The position numbers were made by a program, and so were the translations under genes. Of a stretch of DNA of 64,000 nt, positions 25,484 through 35,741 are shown piece after piece; the first letter of the stretch is position 1; the number at the start of each line of letters is the position of its first letter. This DNA comes from Mesoterricola silvestris. Its GTDB lineage: Bacteria; Acidobacteriota; Holophagae; Holophagales; Holophagaceae. The stretch spans positions 4,510,001 through 4,574,000 of the forward strand of contig NZ_AP027080.1 in assembly GCF_030295405.1 (NCBI RefSeq), given 5' to 3'. A model generated the notes under the pieces. The model made no database searches. It was not told the DNA's origin and saw only the letters and a program-made list of their open reading frames with translations.

Positions 25484-26846
25484 GATCTCCAGCCTTCGCA
25501 GCCGCATCCTGGTGTGGCTCCTGGTGCCCCTGGCCTCGACCGCGGCCCTGGGGATCCTCCTGTCCCGCCGGGACGCCGCGGCCATGGCCACGGTGGTCCA
25601 GGACCGGCTCCTGCTGGGTTCGGCGCGCACCATCGCCCAGCAGGTCAGCTTCGAGGACGGCCTCATCGAAGTGGCCATTCCCCCCTCCGCGCTGGAGCTC
25701 TTCCAGGGCGACACCGGGGACCGGGTCTACTACCGCATCGCCTCCAGCCGGGGCGTGCTGCTCTCGGGCTACGCCGAGGTGCCCGCGCCCCCGGGGGACC
25801 TGCGCCCCGAGGAATCCACCCGCTTCACGACGCGGGTGCGCAACGAACCCGTTCGGGTGGTGGCCTACGCCCAGCCGGTCTTCGGGGCCCCGGGCGAAGG
25901 TCCGGTGGTCATCGAGGTGGCCCAGACCTTCCAGGCCCACGACGCCCTGGCCCAGCGCATCTGGCTCGGCAACATCCGCCAGGACCTGTTGACCCTGGTC
26001 CTGGTGGCCATCCTGGTGTGGCTGGCCCTGCGGGGGGCCCTGAAGAGCATCCTCCTGCTGCGGGACCGGGTGCAGGAGCGCCACGCCGGTTCCCTGGAAC
26101 CGCTGGACGCCGGCCCCGTGCCCACCGAGCTCCAGCCCCTGGTGGGGGCCATCAACGGCTACGTGGAGCGCCTGGACACCCAGATGGCGGTGCGCAGCCG
26201 CTTCATCGCCAACGCCGCCCACCAGCTGCGCACCCCCTTCACCATCCTCCAGACCCAGGTGAACTTCGGCCTGCGCGAATCCGACCCGGCCCTGAAGGAC
26301 CAGGCCCTCGCCGCCATCCTCCAGGGGGTGCGCCAGGGCACCCGCCTCGTCAATCAGCTCCTCAGCCTCTCCCGGGCCGAAGCCTCCTTCCTTCCCTTCC
26401 GGAACCGCGTGAACGTGGCGGAGCTGGCCCAGCGGGTGCTGGAGGAGCAGGGAGCCCTGGCCCAGTCCAGGGACATGGACCTGGGCCTGGACGTGCTCAC
26501 GGACCAGGCCGAGATGCCCGGTTCCGCCTCCATGCTCCACGAGCTCCTGGCCAATCTCGTGGACAACGCCCTCCACTACACCCAGCCCGGCGGCGTCGTC
26601 ACGGTGACCGTGGACCGCCCCGGCCAGGGGCTCGTCCTCAAGGTCGAGGACAACGGCCCCGGCATCCCCCCGGCGGACCGCGCGCGGGTCTTCGAGCGCT
26701 TCTGCCGGCTGCAGGTGGACGGAACCCAGGGCTGCGGCCTGGGACTCTCCATCGCCCAGGAAGTCGCCCACGCCCTGGGGGGCACCATCGAACTGTCCGA
26801 TCCGGACGCGGGCACGGGGCTGGTCGTGACGGTCACCTTCCCGTAA
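25473..26846 (+). CDS. Sensor histidine kinase (TctE-like)
   Basis: Membrane sensor kinase of 457 aa partnering the upstream regulator. Two transmembrane helices (about 12-30 and 172-187) flank a periplasmic domain of about 140 residues. The HisKA box is FIANAAHQLRTPFTIL with H250. The ATPase domain has ELLANLVDNALHYT (N box), VEDNGPGIPPADRARVFERF (G1 and F) and GCGLGLSIAQEV (G2). The architecture fits TctE/QseC-like kinases responding to carboxylates. It overlaps the regulator gene by 11 bp. Its 3' end is convergent with dctA, 14 bp apart. Confidence 0.93.
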   Translation: MWIRISSLRSRILVWLLVPLASTAALGILLSRRDAAAMATVVQDRLLLGSARTIAQQVSFEDGLIEVAIPPSALELFQGDTGDRVYYRIASSRGVLLSGYAEVPAPPGDLRPEESTRFTTRVRNEPVRVVAYAQPVFGAPGEGPVVIEVAQTFQAHDALAQRIWLGNIRQDLLTLVLVAILVWLALRGALKSILLLRDRVQERHAGSLEPLDAGPVPTELQPLVGAINGYVERLDTQMAVRSRFIANAAHQLRTPFTILQTQVNFGLRESDPALKDQALAAILQGVRQGTRLVNQLLSLSRAEASFLPFRNRVNVAELAQRVLEEQGALAQSRDMDLGLDVLTDQAEMPGSASMLHELLANLVDNALHYTQPGGVVTVTVDRPGQGLVLKVEDNGPGIPPADRARVFERFCRLQVDGTQGCGLGLSIAQEVAHALGGTIELSDPDAGTGLVVTVTFP

Positions 26847-26860
26847 AGGCCCACCCGCAT

Positions 26861-28171
26861 TCAGTACAGGACGCCCGGGTTGGCCGGAATCCGCGAATGC
26901 TGGTATTCCTCCTCTTCCACCACGGCCGGGTGATCCAGGAAGTACCTCGCCCGCTCCACGTCCAGCTCCCCCTCCCACTTGGACACGGCCACGGAAGCGA
27001 TGCCGTTGCCGATGAGGTTGGTGATGGCCCGGGCCTCGCTCATGAAGCGGTCGATGCCCAGCAGCAGGGCCAGGCCCGCCACGGGGATGTTGCCCACCAC
27101 CGAGAGGGTGGCCGCCAGGGTGATGAAGCCGCCGCCGGTGACGGCCGCGGCGCCCTTGGAGGTCAGCAGCAGGATGGCCAGGATGTAGAGCTGCTGGGTG
27201 AGGGTGACGTGGGTGTTGGTGGCCTGGGCGATGAAGAGCGCCGCCAGCGTGAGGTAGATGGAGGTGCCGTCCAGGTTGAAGGAGTAGCCCATGGGGATGA
27301 CCATGCCCACCACGGACTTGGAGCAGCCCAGGCGCTCCATCTTCTCCATCATGAGGGGCAGCGCGCTTTCCGAGGAGGAGGTGCCCAGCACGATGAGGAT
27401 CTCCTCCCGGATGTAGCGCAGGAACTTGAAGAGGCTGAGCCCCGCCCAGCGCATCACCAGGCCCAGAACGAGGACGACGAACAGGGCGCTGGTGGCGTAG
27501 AAGCACGCGATGAGCTTGCCCAGGCTCACCAGGGTGTGGAGGCCGTACTTGCCCACGGTGAAGGCCATGGCCCCGAAGGCCCCGATGGGGGCCAGGCGCA
27601 TGACCATGGCCACGAGGCGGAAGAAGACCTTGTTGAGCCCGTCCAGGAACCTCATGACCGGGACGCCGTCCTCCTTGATGAAGGCCAGGGCGCTGCCGAA
27701 GAGCATGGCGAAAAGGAGTATCTGGAGGATGTCCCCCTTGGCGAAGGCGTCGGCCACGTCCTTGGGGATGATGTTCATGATGAAGTCCACGGTGGTGAGG
27801 TGCGCCCCGTGGGTGTAGGCGGAGATGGACTTGGCGTCCAGGGAGGCCGGGTTGATGTTCATGCCGGCCCCGGGCCGCACGAAGTTGGCGATGACGAGCC
27901 CGATGGCCAGGGCGATGGTGGTGAGCACCTCGAAGTAGAGGAGGCCCTTGCCGCCCACGCGGCCCACCTTCTTCATGTCGCCCATCTTGGCGATGCCCAG
28001 CACCACCGTGAGGAAGATGATGGGCGCGATGAGCATCTTCACCAGCTTGATGAAGCCCTCCCCCAGGGGACGCATGGAAGCGCCCAGGTTCGGTTGGAAG
28101 TACCCCAGGAGCGCGCCGATGGCCACGGCGAAAATCACCTGGGCGTAGAGACTGCGGGAGAATCGGCGCAT
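26861..28171 (-). CDS. dctA: C4-dicarboxylate:cation symporter DctA
   Basis: Inner membrane dicarboxylate/amino acid:cation symporter (436 aa) taking up succinate, fumarate and malate. Family signatures include [15 protein letters not shown], the serine-rich [35 protein letters not shown], and [20 protein letters not shown]. Length and motifs fit DctA rather than GltP. The start [11 protein letters not shown] at 28171 has GGAG upstream; a farther ATG at 28201 adds ten unlikely residues. The tandem CTTTCAG box lies about 60 bp upstream, so it is probably co-regulated with the porin-DASS operon by the adjacent two-component system. Confidence 0.93.
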   Translation of the reverse strand: MRRFSRSLYAQVIFAVAIGALLGYFQPNLGASMRPLGEGFIKLVKMLIAPIIFLTVVLGIAKMGDMKKVGRVGGKGLLYFEVLTTIALAIGLVIANFVRPGAGMNINPASLDAKSISAYTHGAHLTTVDFIMNIIPKDVADAFAKGDILQILLFAMLFGSALAFIKEDGVPVMRFLDGLNKVFFRLVAMVMRLAPIGAFGAMAFTVGKYGLHTLVSLGKLIACFYATSALFVVLVLGLVMRWAGLSLFKFLRYIREEILIVLGTSSSESALPLMMEKMERLGCSKSVVGMVIPMGYSFNLDGTSIYLTLAALFIAQATNTHVTLTQQLYILAILLLTSKGAAAVTGGGFITLAATLSVVGNIPVAGLALLLGIDRFMSEARAITNLIGNGIASVAVSKWEGELDVERARYFLDHPAVVEEEEYQHSRIPANPGVLY

Positions 28172-28217
28172 GGGGGCTCCGGAAAGGGGATGAACTGGCA
28201 AGGATGGACAGACCGAG

Positions 28218-28249
28218 TCTAGGCACCGAGTCTTTCAGTTCCCTTTCAG
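28218..28249 (-). promoter_or_regulatory. OmpR/PhoB-type tandem operator of dctA
   Basis: CTTTCAG at 28232 and 28243, an 11-bp step, with TCTAGGCAC starting at 28218, exactly 14 bp before the first heptamer. Spacing is identical to the porin site. On the minus strand the heptamers precede a CTAGAC -10-like element. Confidence 0.7.
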
Positions 28250-28348
28250 ACCGGAGGTGTGTCGGCAAACCCAAGATCCTGTTTCGCTTGGCTGTACTCA
28301 TGGCGCGAAGGATGTACGTTCTTTATCCTGCTTCTTCCCAAGGATCCT

Positions 28349-28455
28349 GTTTATCCCCGTTTGAACGTCGCTGGGAGTTGTCGCCACCTTTGGTTCGAGG
28401 AGTTACTCGCCCTCCGACCCATCTCCGCGTCCGCCCTGCGGAAACCGGGATAAAC
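28349..28455. repeat. Degenerate inverted repeat related to the 16.8-kb element
   Basis: Arms GTTTATCCCCGTTT (28349-28362) and AAACCGGGATAAAC (28442-28455) pair at 13 of 14 positions across a 79-base loop. The arm shares TTTATCCCCGTTT with the repeat at 16802-16956. It lies in the 372-bp gap between dctA and the LysR gene; apart from this and the dctA operator the gap shows nothing. Confidence 0.55.
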
Positions 28456-28573
28456 GCCGATCGATGGGATGAACGGGGATCCGCTCAACCCGGAACACCC
28501 CCTTCATCACGGTTTCAAGGAACCTAAGGTCTGCCGACCCACCCTAGAATCGAAGAACCCGACGAGGAGTCCC

Positions 28574-29476
28574 ATGGAGACCAAGAACCTGCTCACCTTC
28601 AGGACCGCGGCCCAGTCCCTCAGCTTCACCCGCACCGCCACAACCCTGGGCTACGCCCAGTCCAGCGTCACGGCGCAGATGAAGGCCCTGGAGGAGACCC
28701 TGGGCTACGCGCTCTTCAACCGGGTGGGCAACCACCTCCAGCTCACGGAGCCGGGGCGGCGCTTCCTGGTCTATGCGGAGCGCATCCTGGCCCTCACGGA
28801 CGAGGCCCTGTCCTCCAGCCTGGAAACCGGGGACGTGGGCGTGGTGCGCTTCACGGCCACGGAGACCATCGGCACCTATTTGCTGCCGCCGGTGCTCAAG
28901 GCCTTCACGGCCGCCTATCCCAAGATCCGGCTGCAGTTCCTCCCGGGCTTCTCCCGGGATTTCAAGCGCCAGGTGCTGGAGGGCGCGGTGGACTTCGCCT
29001 TCATCCTGGAGGAGTCCTTTCCCTCCAAGACCCTGGCCGTGGAAAAGCTGCGGGACGAGGAGATCCTGGTGCTGGGCTGCGCCGGCCACCGCCTGGCCCG
29101 GAGCCCCTCCGTGTCGACCGGGGACCTGGTGCGGGAGCCGGCCCTGCTCAAGACCAACGGCTGCAGCTACCGCGACCAGTTCGAGCGCCAGCTCATCGCG
29201 GCCGGGGCGCGCCCCGGCAACGGCATGGAATTCCAGCACGTGGAGACCATCAAGCGCTGCGTGGAGGTGGGCCTGGGCATCGCCCCCCTGCCCCGCATGG
29301 CCGTGGAGGACGAACTGGAGGCGGGCCGCCTGGTCCCCCTGAACTGGGACGGTCCCCGCCTGCAGGTGGCCACCTACCTGGTGTGGAATCCCCAGCGCCA
29401 CCTGGACGCCGCGGGACATGCCTTCCTGGAGCACGTGCGGGCGGCTAGCAGAGGTCCGGAAAAGGCATCCCGGTGA
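28574..29476 (+). CDS. LysR-family transcriptional regulator
   Basis: A 300-residue regulator with the LysR layout. The N-terminal winged helix (FRTAAQSLSFTRTATTLGYAQSSVTAQMKALEE, about 9-42) is followed by LFNRVGNHLQLTEPGRRFL. The C-terminal co-inducer domain starts near residue 90 (VRFTATETIGTYLLPPVLKAF). An ATG at 28574 with GAGGAG upstream sets the start. The adjacent genes do not point to a target. Its 3' end overlaps the convergent PilZ-like gene by 32 bp. Confidence 0.92.
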   Translation: METKNLLTFRTAAQSLSFTRTATTLGYAQSSVTAQMKALEETLGYALFNRVGNHLQLTEPGRRFLVYAERILALTDEALSSSLETGDVGVVRFTATETIGTYLLPPVLKAFTAAYPKIRLQFLPGFSRDFKRQVLEGAVDFAFILEESFPSKTLAVEKLRDEEILVLGCAGHRLARSPSVSTGDLVREPALLKTNGCSYRDQFERQLIAAGARPGNGMEFQHVETIKRCVEVGLGIAPLPRMAVEDELEAGRLVPLNWDGPRLQVATYLVWNPQRHLDAAGHAFLEHVRAASRGPEKASR

Positions 29477-29840
29477 GGGTGCTGGAGGGCCACCAGGGCC
29501 GCGCCAGGTTGTTCATGCAGGTCTGCACCTCCCGGCGGTAGCCCTCGGAGGTGCCCAGGAAGCGCACTTCGGCTTCCACGAAGCCGGCCCGGTCCGCCGG
29601 GTGGGCTTCCAGCACCTGGGCCTGGATCACATCCATGGGCAGGAGCGGATGGATCAGGGACCAGCCGTCCAGGACCGAATCCCCGGAGACGCGCTCCAGG
29701 AGGTGCGCCGGCATCTCCACCCGGCACCCCTGGGTGCCCAGGTCCAGGAGGCTGATGGTGCTGGGGGCGCCGCCGCCGGCGCGCACGCTGGCCTTGCACC
29801 GGTTCTTCACAGAAACGCGATCATTCTTCTTGCCGACCAT
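29445..29840 (-). CDS. PilZ-like domain protein
   Basis: Small cytoplasmic protein of 131 aa. RCKASVRAGG near the start, followed by SLLDLGTQGCRVEMP, resembles the PilZ signature (RxxxR, then a D/NxSxxG-type turn), which in other proteins binds c-di-GMP. The second half (EAHPADRAGFVEAEVRFL) continues the beta barrel. The RxxxR element is imperfect, so nucleotide binding is uncertain. The first codon at 29840 is a plausible ATG without a strong ribosome binding site. No motility or polysaccharide gene is adjacent. Confidence 0.55.
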   Translation of the reverse strand: MVGKKNDRVSVKNRCKASVRAGGGAPSTISLLDLGTQGCRVEMPAHLLERVSGDSVLDGWSLIHPLLPMDVIQAQVLEAHPADRAGFVEAEVRFLGTSEGYRREVQTCMNNLARPWWPSSTLTGMPFPDLC

Positions 29841-29997
29841 GGCATGGCTCCCACGCCGGCGGAGCCGGCCAGGTTGTTGGAATCGCCCGCGGCGGGGGAC
29901 TCGACGCCCCGGCCTCTTGGCTGGTTCCAGTGTCGGGCCGGGCGGGCCATCGGCGCAAACGAATGTAACTGATGGCTATAATCGAAAAATTCGATGA

Positions 29998-31044
29998 CTA
30001 CCTGGGGCCCGGTCCTTGCACTTGGCGGCTGGCGCGCAGGATGGCCTGGAAGACCCCCTCCACCACGTCCGGATCCAGGCCTTCCGCCCGGGCCCAGTCC
30101 CGCCGGTCCCGCAACAGGGACGCCTCCCGGCCCGGATCCAGGACGGGGGCGCCCAGCGCGGCCTTGGCCCGGCCCGCGCGGCGGCTGAGCTCGGCCCTGC
30201 GGGCCAGGAGTTCCACCAGTTCGCGGTCCAGGTCGTCGATGCGGGCCCGGGCCTCCACCAGCGCCGGGGACCGCTGGCCCAGGTCGGGAAGGGAGGCCGG
30301 GGCCGGCACCTCGCCCCCGCCCCCGGGCCCGGCCAGGCCCTGGTCGATGGCCTGCAGGGCCTGCAGCAGCTTGGACCGGGCCTCCCCGGCGAAGGGGTTG
30401 AGGTTCTGGATGGAGGTGAAGAGGTGGCTGGCGTCCTCCCGCACCGCGTCCAGGGTGCGCTGGATGGCGTGGAAGGAGGGCGGCGCGAAGGGCAGGTCCG
30501 CCCCGGCCCCCATCTCCAGCAGCCCCTTGGCAAGGAAGAAGGTCAGGGCGTGGGTGCTGGCCATGAGCCGGTCGTGGTCCTCCGCGCTCTGCTCCAGCAC
30601 CTCGCAGCCCAGGCTCCGGAAGAGCCCCGTCACCCGGTCCGCCGCGGCCCGGTGGCCGGGCACGGCGCACACCACCGTGCGCAGCGGCCGCTCGGCGCGG
30701 GCCAGGCTCACGGGCCCGAAGAGGGGGTGGACGCCCACGTGGGGCCCCTGGAGGCGCTCGGCCATCCATTTCGCGGGAAGCACCTTGACGCTGGCCACGT
30801 CGAAGACGATCTGCCCCGGCCCCACCAGGGGCGCCACCCGGTCCAGGGCCTCCGGCAGGGCCCCCACGGGCACCGCCAGGGCGAGGAACTCCGAGGCCGC
30901 CACCAGGGTCTCCAGGTCCGGTGCGCGGTACTCCGCCGGCACGGGCGCTACGGGGTCCAGGGCCCGGTAGGCGCAGCCCCCCTCCTCCAGCAGCCCCCCC
31001 AGGGCCTGACCGAACTTCCCGTAGCCCAGAATGCCGATTCGCAC
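29998..31044 (-). CDS. tyrA: Bifunctional prephenate dehydrogenase/chorismate mutase
   Basis: Tyrosine biosynthesis enzyme of 348 aa. The N-terminal Rossmann domain begins GILGYGKFGQALGG and continues with FDVASVKVLPAKWM, GVHPLFGP and the helical dehydrogenase part (STHALTFFLAKGLLEMG), giving prephenate dehydrogenase. From about residue 258, ARARIDDLDRELVELLARRAELSRRAGRAK is an AroQ-type chorismate mutase domain. The order is dehydrogenase first, mutase last, the reverse of E. coli TyrA. The two steps convert chorismate to 4-hydroxyphenylpyruvate in one chain. No other aromatic-pathway gene is adjacent. Confidence 0.9.
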   Translation of the reverse strand: MRIGILGYGKFGQALGGLLEEGGCAYRALDPVAPVPAEYRAPDLETLVAASEFLALAVPVGALPEALDRVAPLVGPGQIVFDVASVKVLPAKWMAERLQGPHVGVHPLFGPVSLARAERPLRTVVCAVPGHRAAADRVTGLFRSLGCEVLEQSAEDHDRLMASTHALTFFLAKGLLEMGAGADLPFAPPSFHAIQRTLDAVREDASHLFTSIQNLNPFAGEARSKLLQALQAIDQGLAGPGGGGEVPAPASLPDLGQRSPALVEARARIDDLDRELVELLARRAELSRRAGRAKAALGAPVLDPGREASLLRDRRDWARAEGLDPDVVEGVFQAILRASRQVQGPGPR

Positions 31045-31091
31045 CGCGCCGCCTCCAGGGCCATTGTGACCTAGGAGGGCCGCAAGGCGAA

Positions 31092-31122
31092 GGGCGGCGC
31101 CGTCCCTGGGGACGGGCCGCCC
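31092..31122 (-). terminator. Hairpin terminator after the OmpA-family gene
   Basis: GGGCGGC pairs with GCCGCCC, with an inner CGTCC/GGACG stem around CTGG. It starts 18 bp beyond the OmpA-family stop. There is no U-tract, so the call is by position and stem stability. Confidence 0.45.
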
Positions 31123-31139
31123 TCCTGCGGGGGGTTGAT

Positions 31140-32255
31140 CTACGGGGTCTTCTTCCCCGGCTTCCGGGGCGCGGGTGCGGGGGTGTCCTGGACCTGGGTC
31201 TCCTGCTTGCGCACTTCGACCCGGGCGTCGGCCACCTGCACATCGATCTCCACGCGGCGGTTCTTGGCCTGGCCTTCCTTGGTGGCGTTGTCGGCGATGG
31301 GCTTGTCGGGGCCCACGCCCACGGTGGTGATGCGGCCGGCGGGGATGCCGGCTTCCGCCAGGATCCTGGCCACGGCGTCGGCACGGCGCTTGCCCAGGGA
31401 GATGTTCAGGGCCTTGCCGCCCACGGAGGAGGTGTGGCCGCTCACCACCAGCTTGTAGTCGCCGGGGTAGGCCTTGAGGCCCTCGGCCACCTTGCGCACG
31501 GCGGCGTTGCCCTCGGCGTCGATGTCCACCTTGCCGTTGGCGAAGTGCAGCATCGCCTCATCCAGCACGATCCGGGCGGGGGGCGGCGGAGGCGGGGGCG
31601 GGGGCGGCGGAACGGGCTTGGCCTCTTCCTTGGGCGGCTCGGGGGCCGGCGGCGGCGGGGGAGGCGGAGGGGGCGGTTCAGGCTTGGCCACCGGCTCGGG
31701 AGCGGGGGGCGGAGGCGGGGCGGGAACGGCCTTGCGGGCGCCGCCCCAGGTGTAGCCGATGCCCGCCAGGGCGAGCATCTCGCTGGAGTGGCCGCCATTG
31801 ACGGAGACCCGCAGGGCCTTGATATCCCCCTGGAAGATGATCCGGTCGGTGAGGTGGGCCATGAGGCCGAACCCGGCGTGGAAATTCACCTTGTTCTTGT
31901 CGCCGTCCACCAGGGGCGCGTGCATGCGGGTCATGCCCGTGCCCGCCGCCAGGTAGGGATACCAGTTGGGGGCCCCCGGATTCAGGTTGTACAGGGCCGA
32001 AACCAGGCCCTGGTACTCGTGGGTGGCGGAATTCGTGGCGCGCACGTCCTGATTCGTCCGCAGGGCCTTCAGGTCCAGGGACCAGGTGTCCGAGAACCAG
32101 TGTCCCGCGCCCAGCCCGAAGGTCGGGCCATCGTTGAAGTAGTTCGCGACCTTGCGGAAGGCCGCGCCCCCCTGGATGGTCCCGTAGGACTGCCCCTCCT
32201 GGGCCATGAGGCCGACCGCCGATGCGGCCAGAAGGAAGACAAGGGCTTTCCGCAT
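31140..32255 (-). CDS. OmpA-family outer membrane protein with proline-rich linker
   Basis: Envelope protein of 371 aa anchoring outer membrane to peptidoglycan. A signal peptide ends near GLMAQE; residues about 20-170 form a small beta barrel (FGLGAGHWFSDTWSLDLKAL, then strands ending LALAGIGYTWGG). Residues about 176-227 are a Pro/Glu/Lys linker with runs of up to ten prolines. The C-terminal OmpA domain has VSGHTSSVGGKALNISLGKRRA and later KNRRVEI, the peptidoglycan-binding signature (SGHT replaces the usual GHTD). The C-terminal tail is basic and proline-rich. It is monocistronic. Confidence 0.9.
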   Translation of the reverse strand: MRKALVFLLAASAVGLMAQEGQSYGTIQGGAAFRKVANYFNDGPTFGLGAGHWFSDTWSLDLKALRTNQDVRATNSATHEYQGLVSALYNLNPGAPNWYPYLAAGTGMTRMHAPLVDGDKNKVNFHAGFGLMAHLTDRIIFQGDIKALRVSVNGGHSSEMLALAGIGYTWGGARKAVPAPPPPPAPEPVAKPEPPPPPPPPPPAPEPPKEEAKPVPPPPPPPPPPPARIVLDEAMLHFANGKVDIDAEGNAAVRKVAEGLKAYPGDYKLVVSGHTSSVGGKALNISLGKRRADAVARILAEAGIPAGRITTVGVGPDKPIADNATKEGQAKNRRVEIDVQVADARVEVRKQETQVQDTPAPAPRKPGKKTP

Positions 32256-32317
32256 ATCGCCTCCTCGGATGAATGACTTAAATCATCATACAACGCCTGC
32301 GCCCTGCGCATCGACCT

Positions 32318-34362
<2,045 letters not shown>

Positions 34363-34526
34363 GGATTCCTCCTGGAAATCCCCGGGGTGCGTGCGGGGGA
34401 TGCCAGCCAGTTTAAAAACGACCGGCCCGGACGGGTTGCCCAAAGATGCGGACTTTTTGCCCGATTCTCCGGAGTCGCCCCCGTTTTCCGAATGAATCGG
34501 GGGAGAATGACGCAAGGGAGGCGAGC

Positions 34527-35099
34527 ATGGCTTCGTTCGGCGAATGGCTGGAGGAAAAGCGCACCGAAGGTTTGGGGAAGGGGTTCTCGCTCCTGCTCAT
34601 CGCCGCCGGGGTGCTGGGACTGGGCTGGCTGGGCGTGCGCGCCTTCTCCGGGGGCGGCGGCGCCGATGCGCGATTCGTGGGCCGCAACGTGGCGGGCCTC
34701 GCCCTGCGGGACGCCGAAGGCCGCACCCGCACCCTGGGGGAATTCTCCGGCCAGGTGGTGGTGCTGGATTTCTGGGCCACCTGGTGCCCGCCCTGCCGCA
34801 TGAGCCTGCCGGAACTGGCCGCCCTCCAGCAGGCCCAGGGCCCCGCCTACGCCGTGGTGCCCGTCTCCCTGGACCGCGGCGGCTTCGGGGCGGTCACCCC
34901 CTTCTTCGCCTCCAACCCGTCCATGGCCCTCACGGCCATGGTCCCCGCCGACCCGGCCGGCCTGGCCAAGGCCGTGGGCGAGATCGAAGCCATCCCCACG
35001 ACCCTCATCGTCGACCGCAACGGCAAGGTGGCCAGCGCCTGGATGGGCTACACCCCCGGCCGCCTGGACCAGGAACTGAAGGCGGCGCTGGGAAAGTAG
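34527..35099 (+). CDS. Membrane-anchored TlpA-like thioredoxin
   Basis: Thiol-disulfide oxidoreductase (190 aa) with one N-terminal transmembrane helix (about 20-40) holding a periplasmic thioredoxin domain. The active site is WATWCPPCR (C87 and C90) and the cis-Pro region is EAIPTTLIVDRNGKV. Such proteins reduce apocytochrome or other periplasmic disulfides. AGGGAGGCGAGC precedes the ATG. No cytochrome maturation genes adjoin, so its partner is unknown. PrcB follows after 161 bp. Confidence 0.9.
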   Translation: MASFGEWLEEKRTEGLGKGFSLLLIAAGVLGLGWLGVRAFSGGGGADARFVGRNVAGLALRDAEGRTRTLGEFSGQVVVLDFWATWCPPCRMSLPELAALQQAQGPAYAVVPVSLDRGGFGAVTPFFASNPSMALTAMVPADPAGLAKAVGEIEAIPTTLIVDRNGKVASAWMGYTPGRLDQELKAALGK

Positions 35100-35260
35100 C
35101 CCGCGGTCCCATTCATGATTCAAATGGCTTTTTTATTGTAAATATTAGAGTTGGAATGCGGCAGGAAAGCCGCTAGCATCCCCTTGCCGTCCCTGGGACC
35201 CACCCCGATGGGTGGGCCTTGAACCGGGAGGCCATTTCAGATTCCCATTCAGGAGAAGCC

Positions 35261-35707
35261 ATGCGTTCACCGTTTTTCATCGGGAGGGCCCTCGCCCTCG
35301 CCGTTCCCGCCCTCGCCCTGGCCGCCGCGCCGTCCACGCCCCGGGAGGCCCAGGCCGCCCGGATCTGGCGCGACAGCTTCGGCGGAAAGCCCACCCCCGG
35401 CGCCGAGGTGCTGGGGGATGCCAGCGCCTGGAACGCCTTCTGGCGGAGCCAGAACCGGGACACCCCCGCCTTCGATTTCACCGGCGCCGTGGCCGTGGTG
35501 GCCTACGGCGGCGAGAAGGCCACCGGCGGCTACGCCGTGGACTTCCTGGAACCCACCCCGCAGGGCAATGACCTGGTGGTCACCTGGCAGGTGGTGCCGC
35601 CCCCTGCGGATGCCATGGTGCCCCAGGTCCTCACCCGCCCCTGGGCGGTGCGGGCCTTCCCGAGGCCCACGGGCGGCGTGATCGTGAAGCAGGTGAACGC
35701 CGACTGA
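35261..35707 (+). CDS. Secreted PrcB-like protein
   Basis: Exported 148-residue protein with signal peptide ending near ALAAAP. The C-terminal half (VVAYGGEKATGGYAVDFLEP, VTWQVVPPPADAMVPQVLTRPW) matches the PrcB C-terminal domain, known from the dentilisin protease complex and widespread small exported proteins. No protease gene is adjacent, so protease binding is not supported here. AGGAGAAGCC lies before the ATG. The upstream gap contains an AT-rich patch near 35126-35155, a likely promoter. Confidence 0.7.
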   Translation: MRSPFFIGRALALAVPALALAAAPSTPREAQAARIWRDSFGGKPTPGAEVLGDASAWNAFWRSQNRDTPAFDFTGAVAVVAYGGEKATGGYAVDFLEPTPQGNDLVVTWQVVPPPADAMVPQVLTRPWAVRAFPRPTGGVIVKQVNAD

Positions 35708-35741
35708 CCCGGGGCGGTATCCTGGACCGGAAGGTTGGCGC

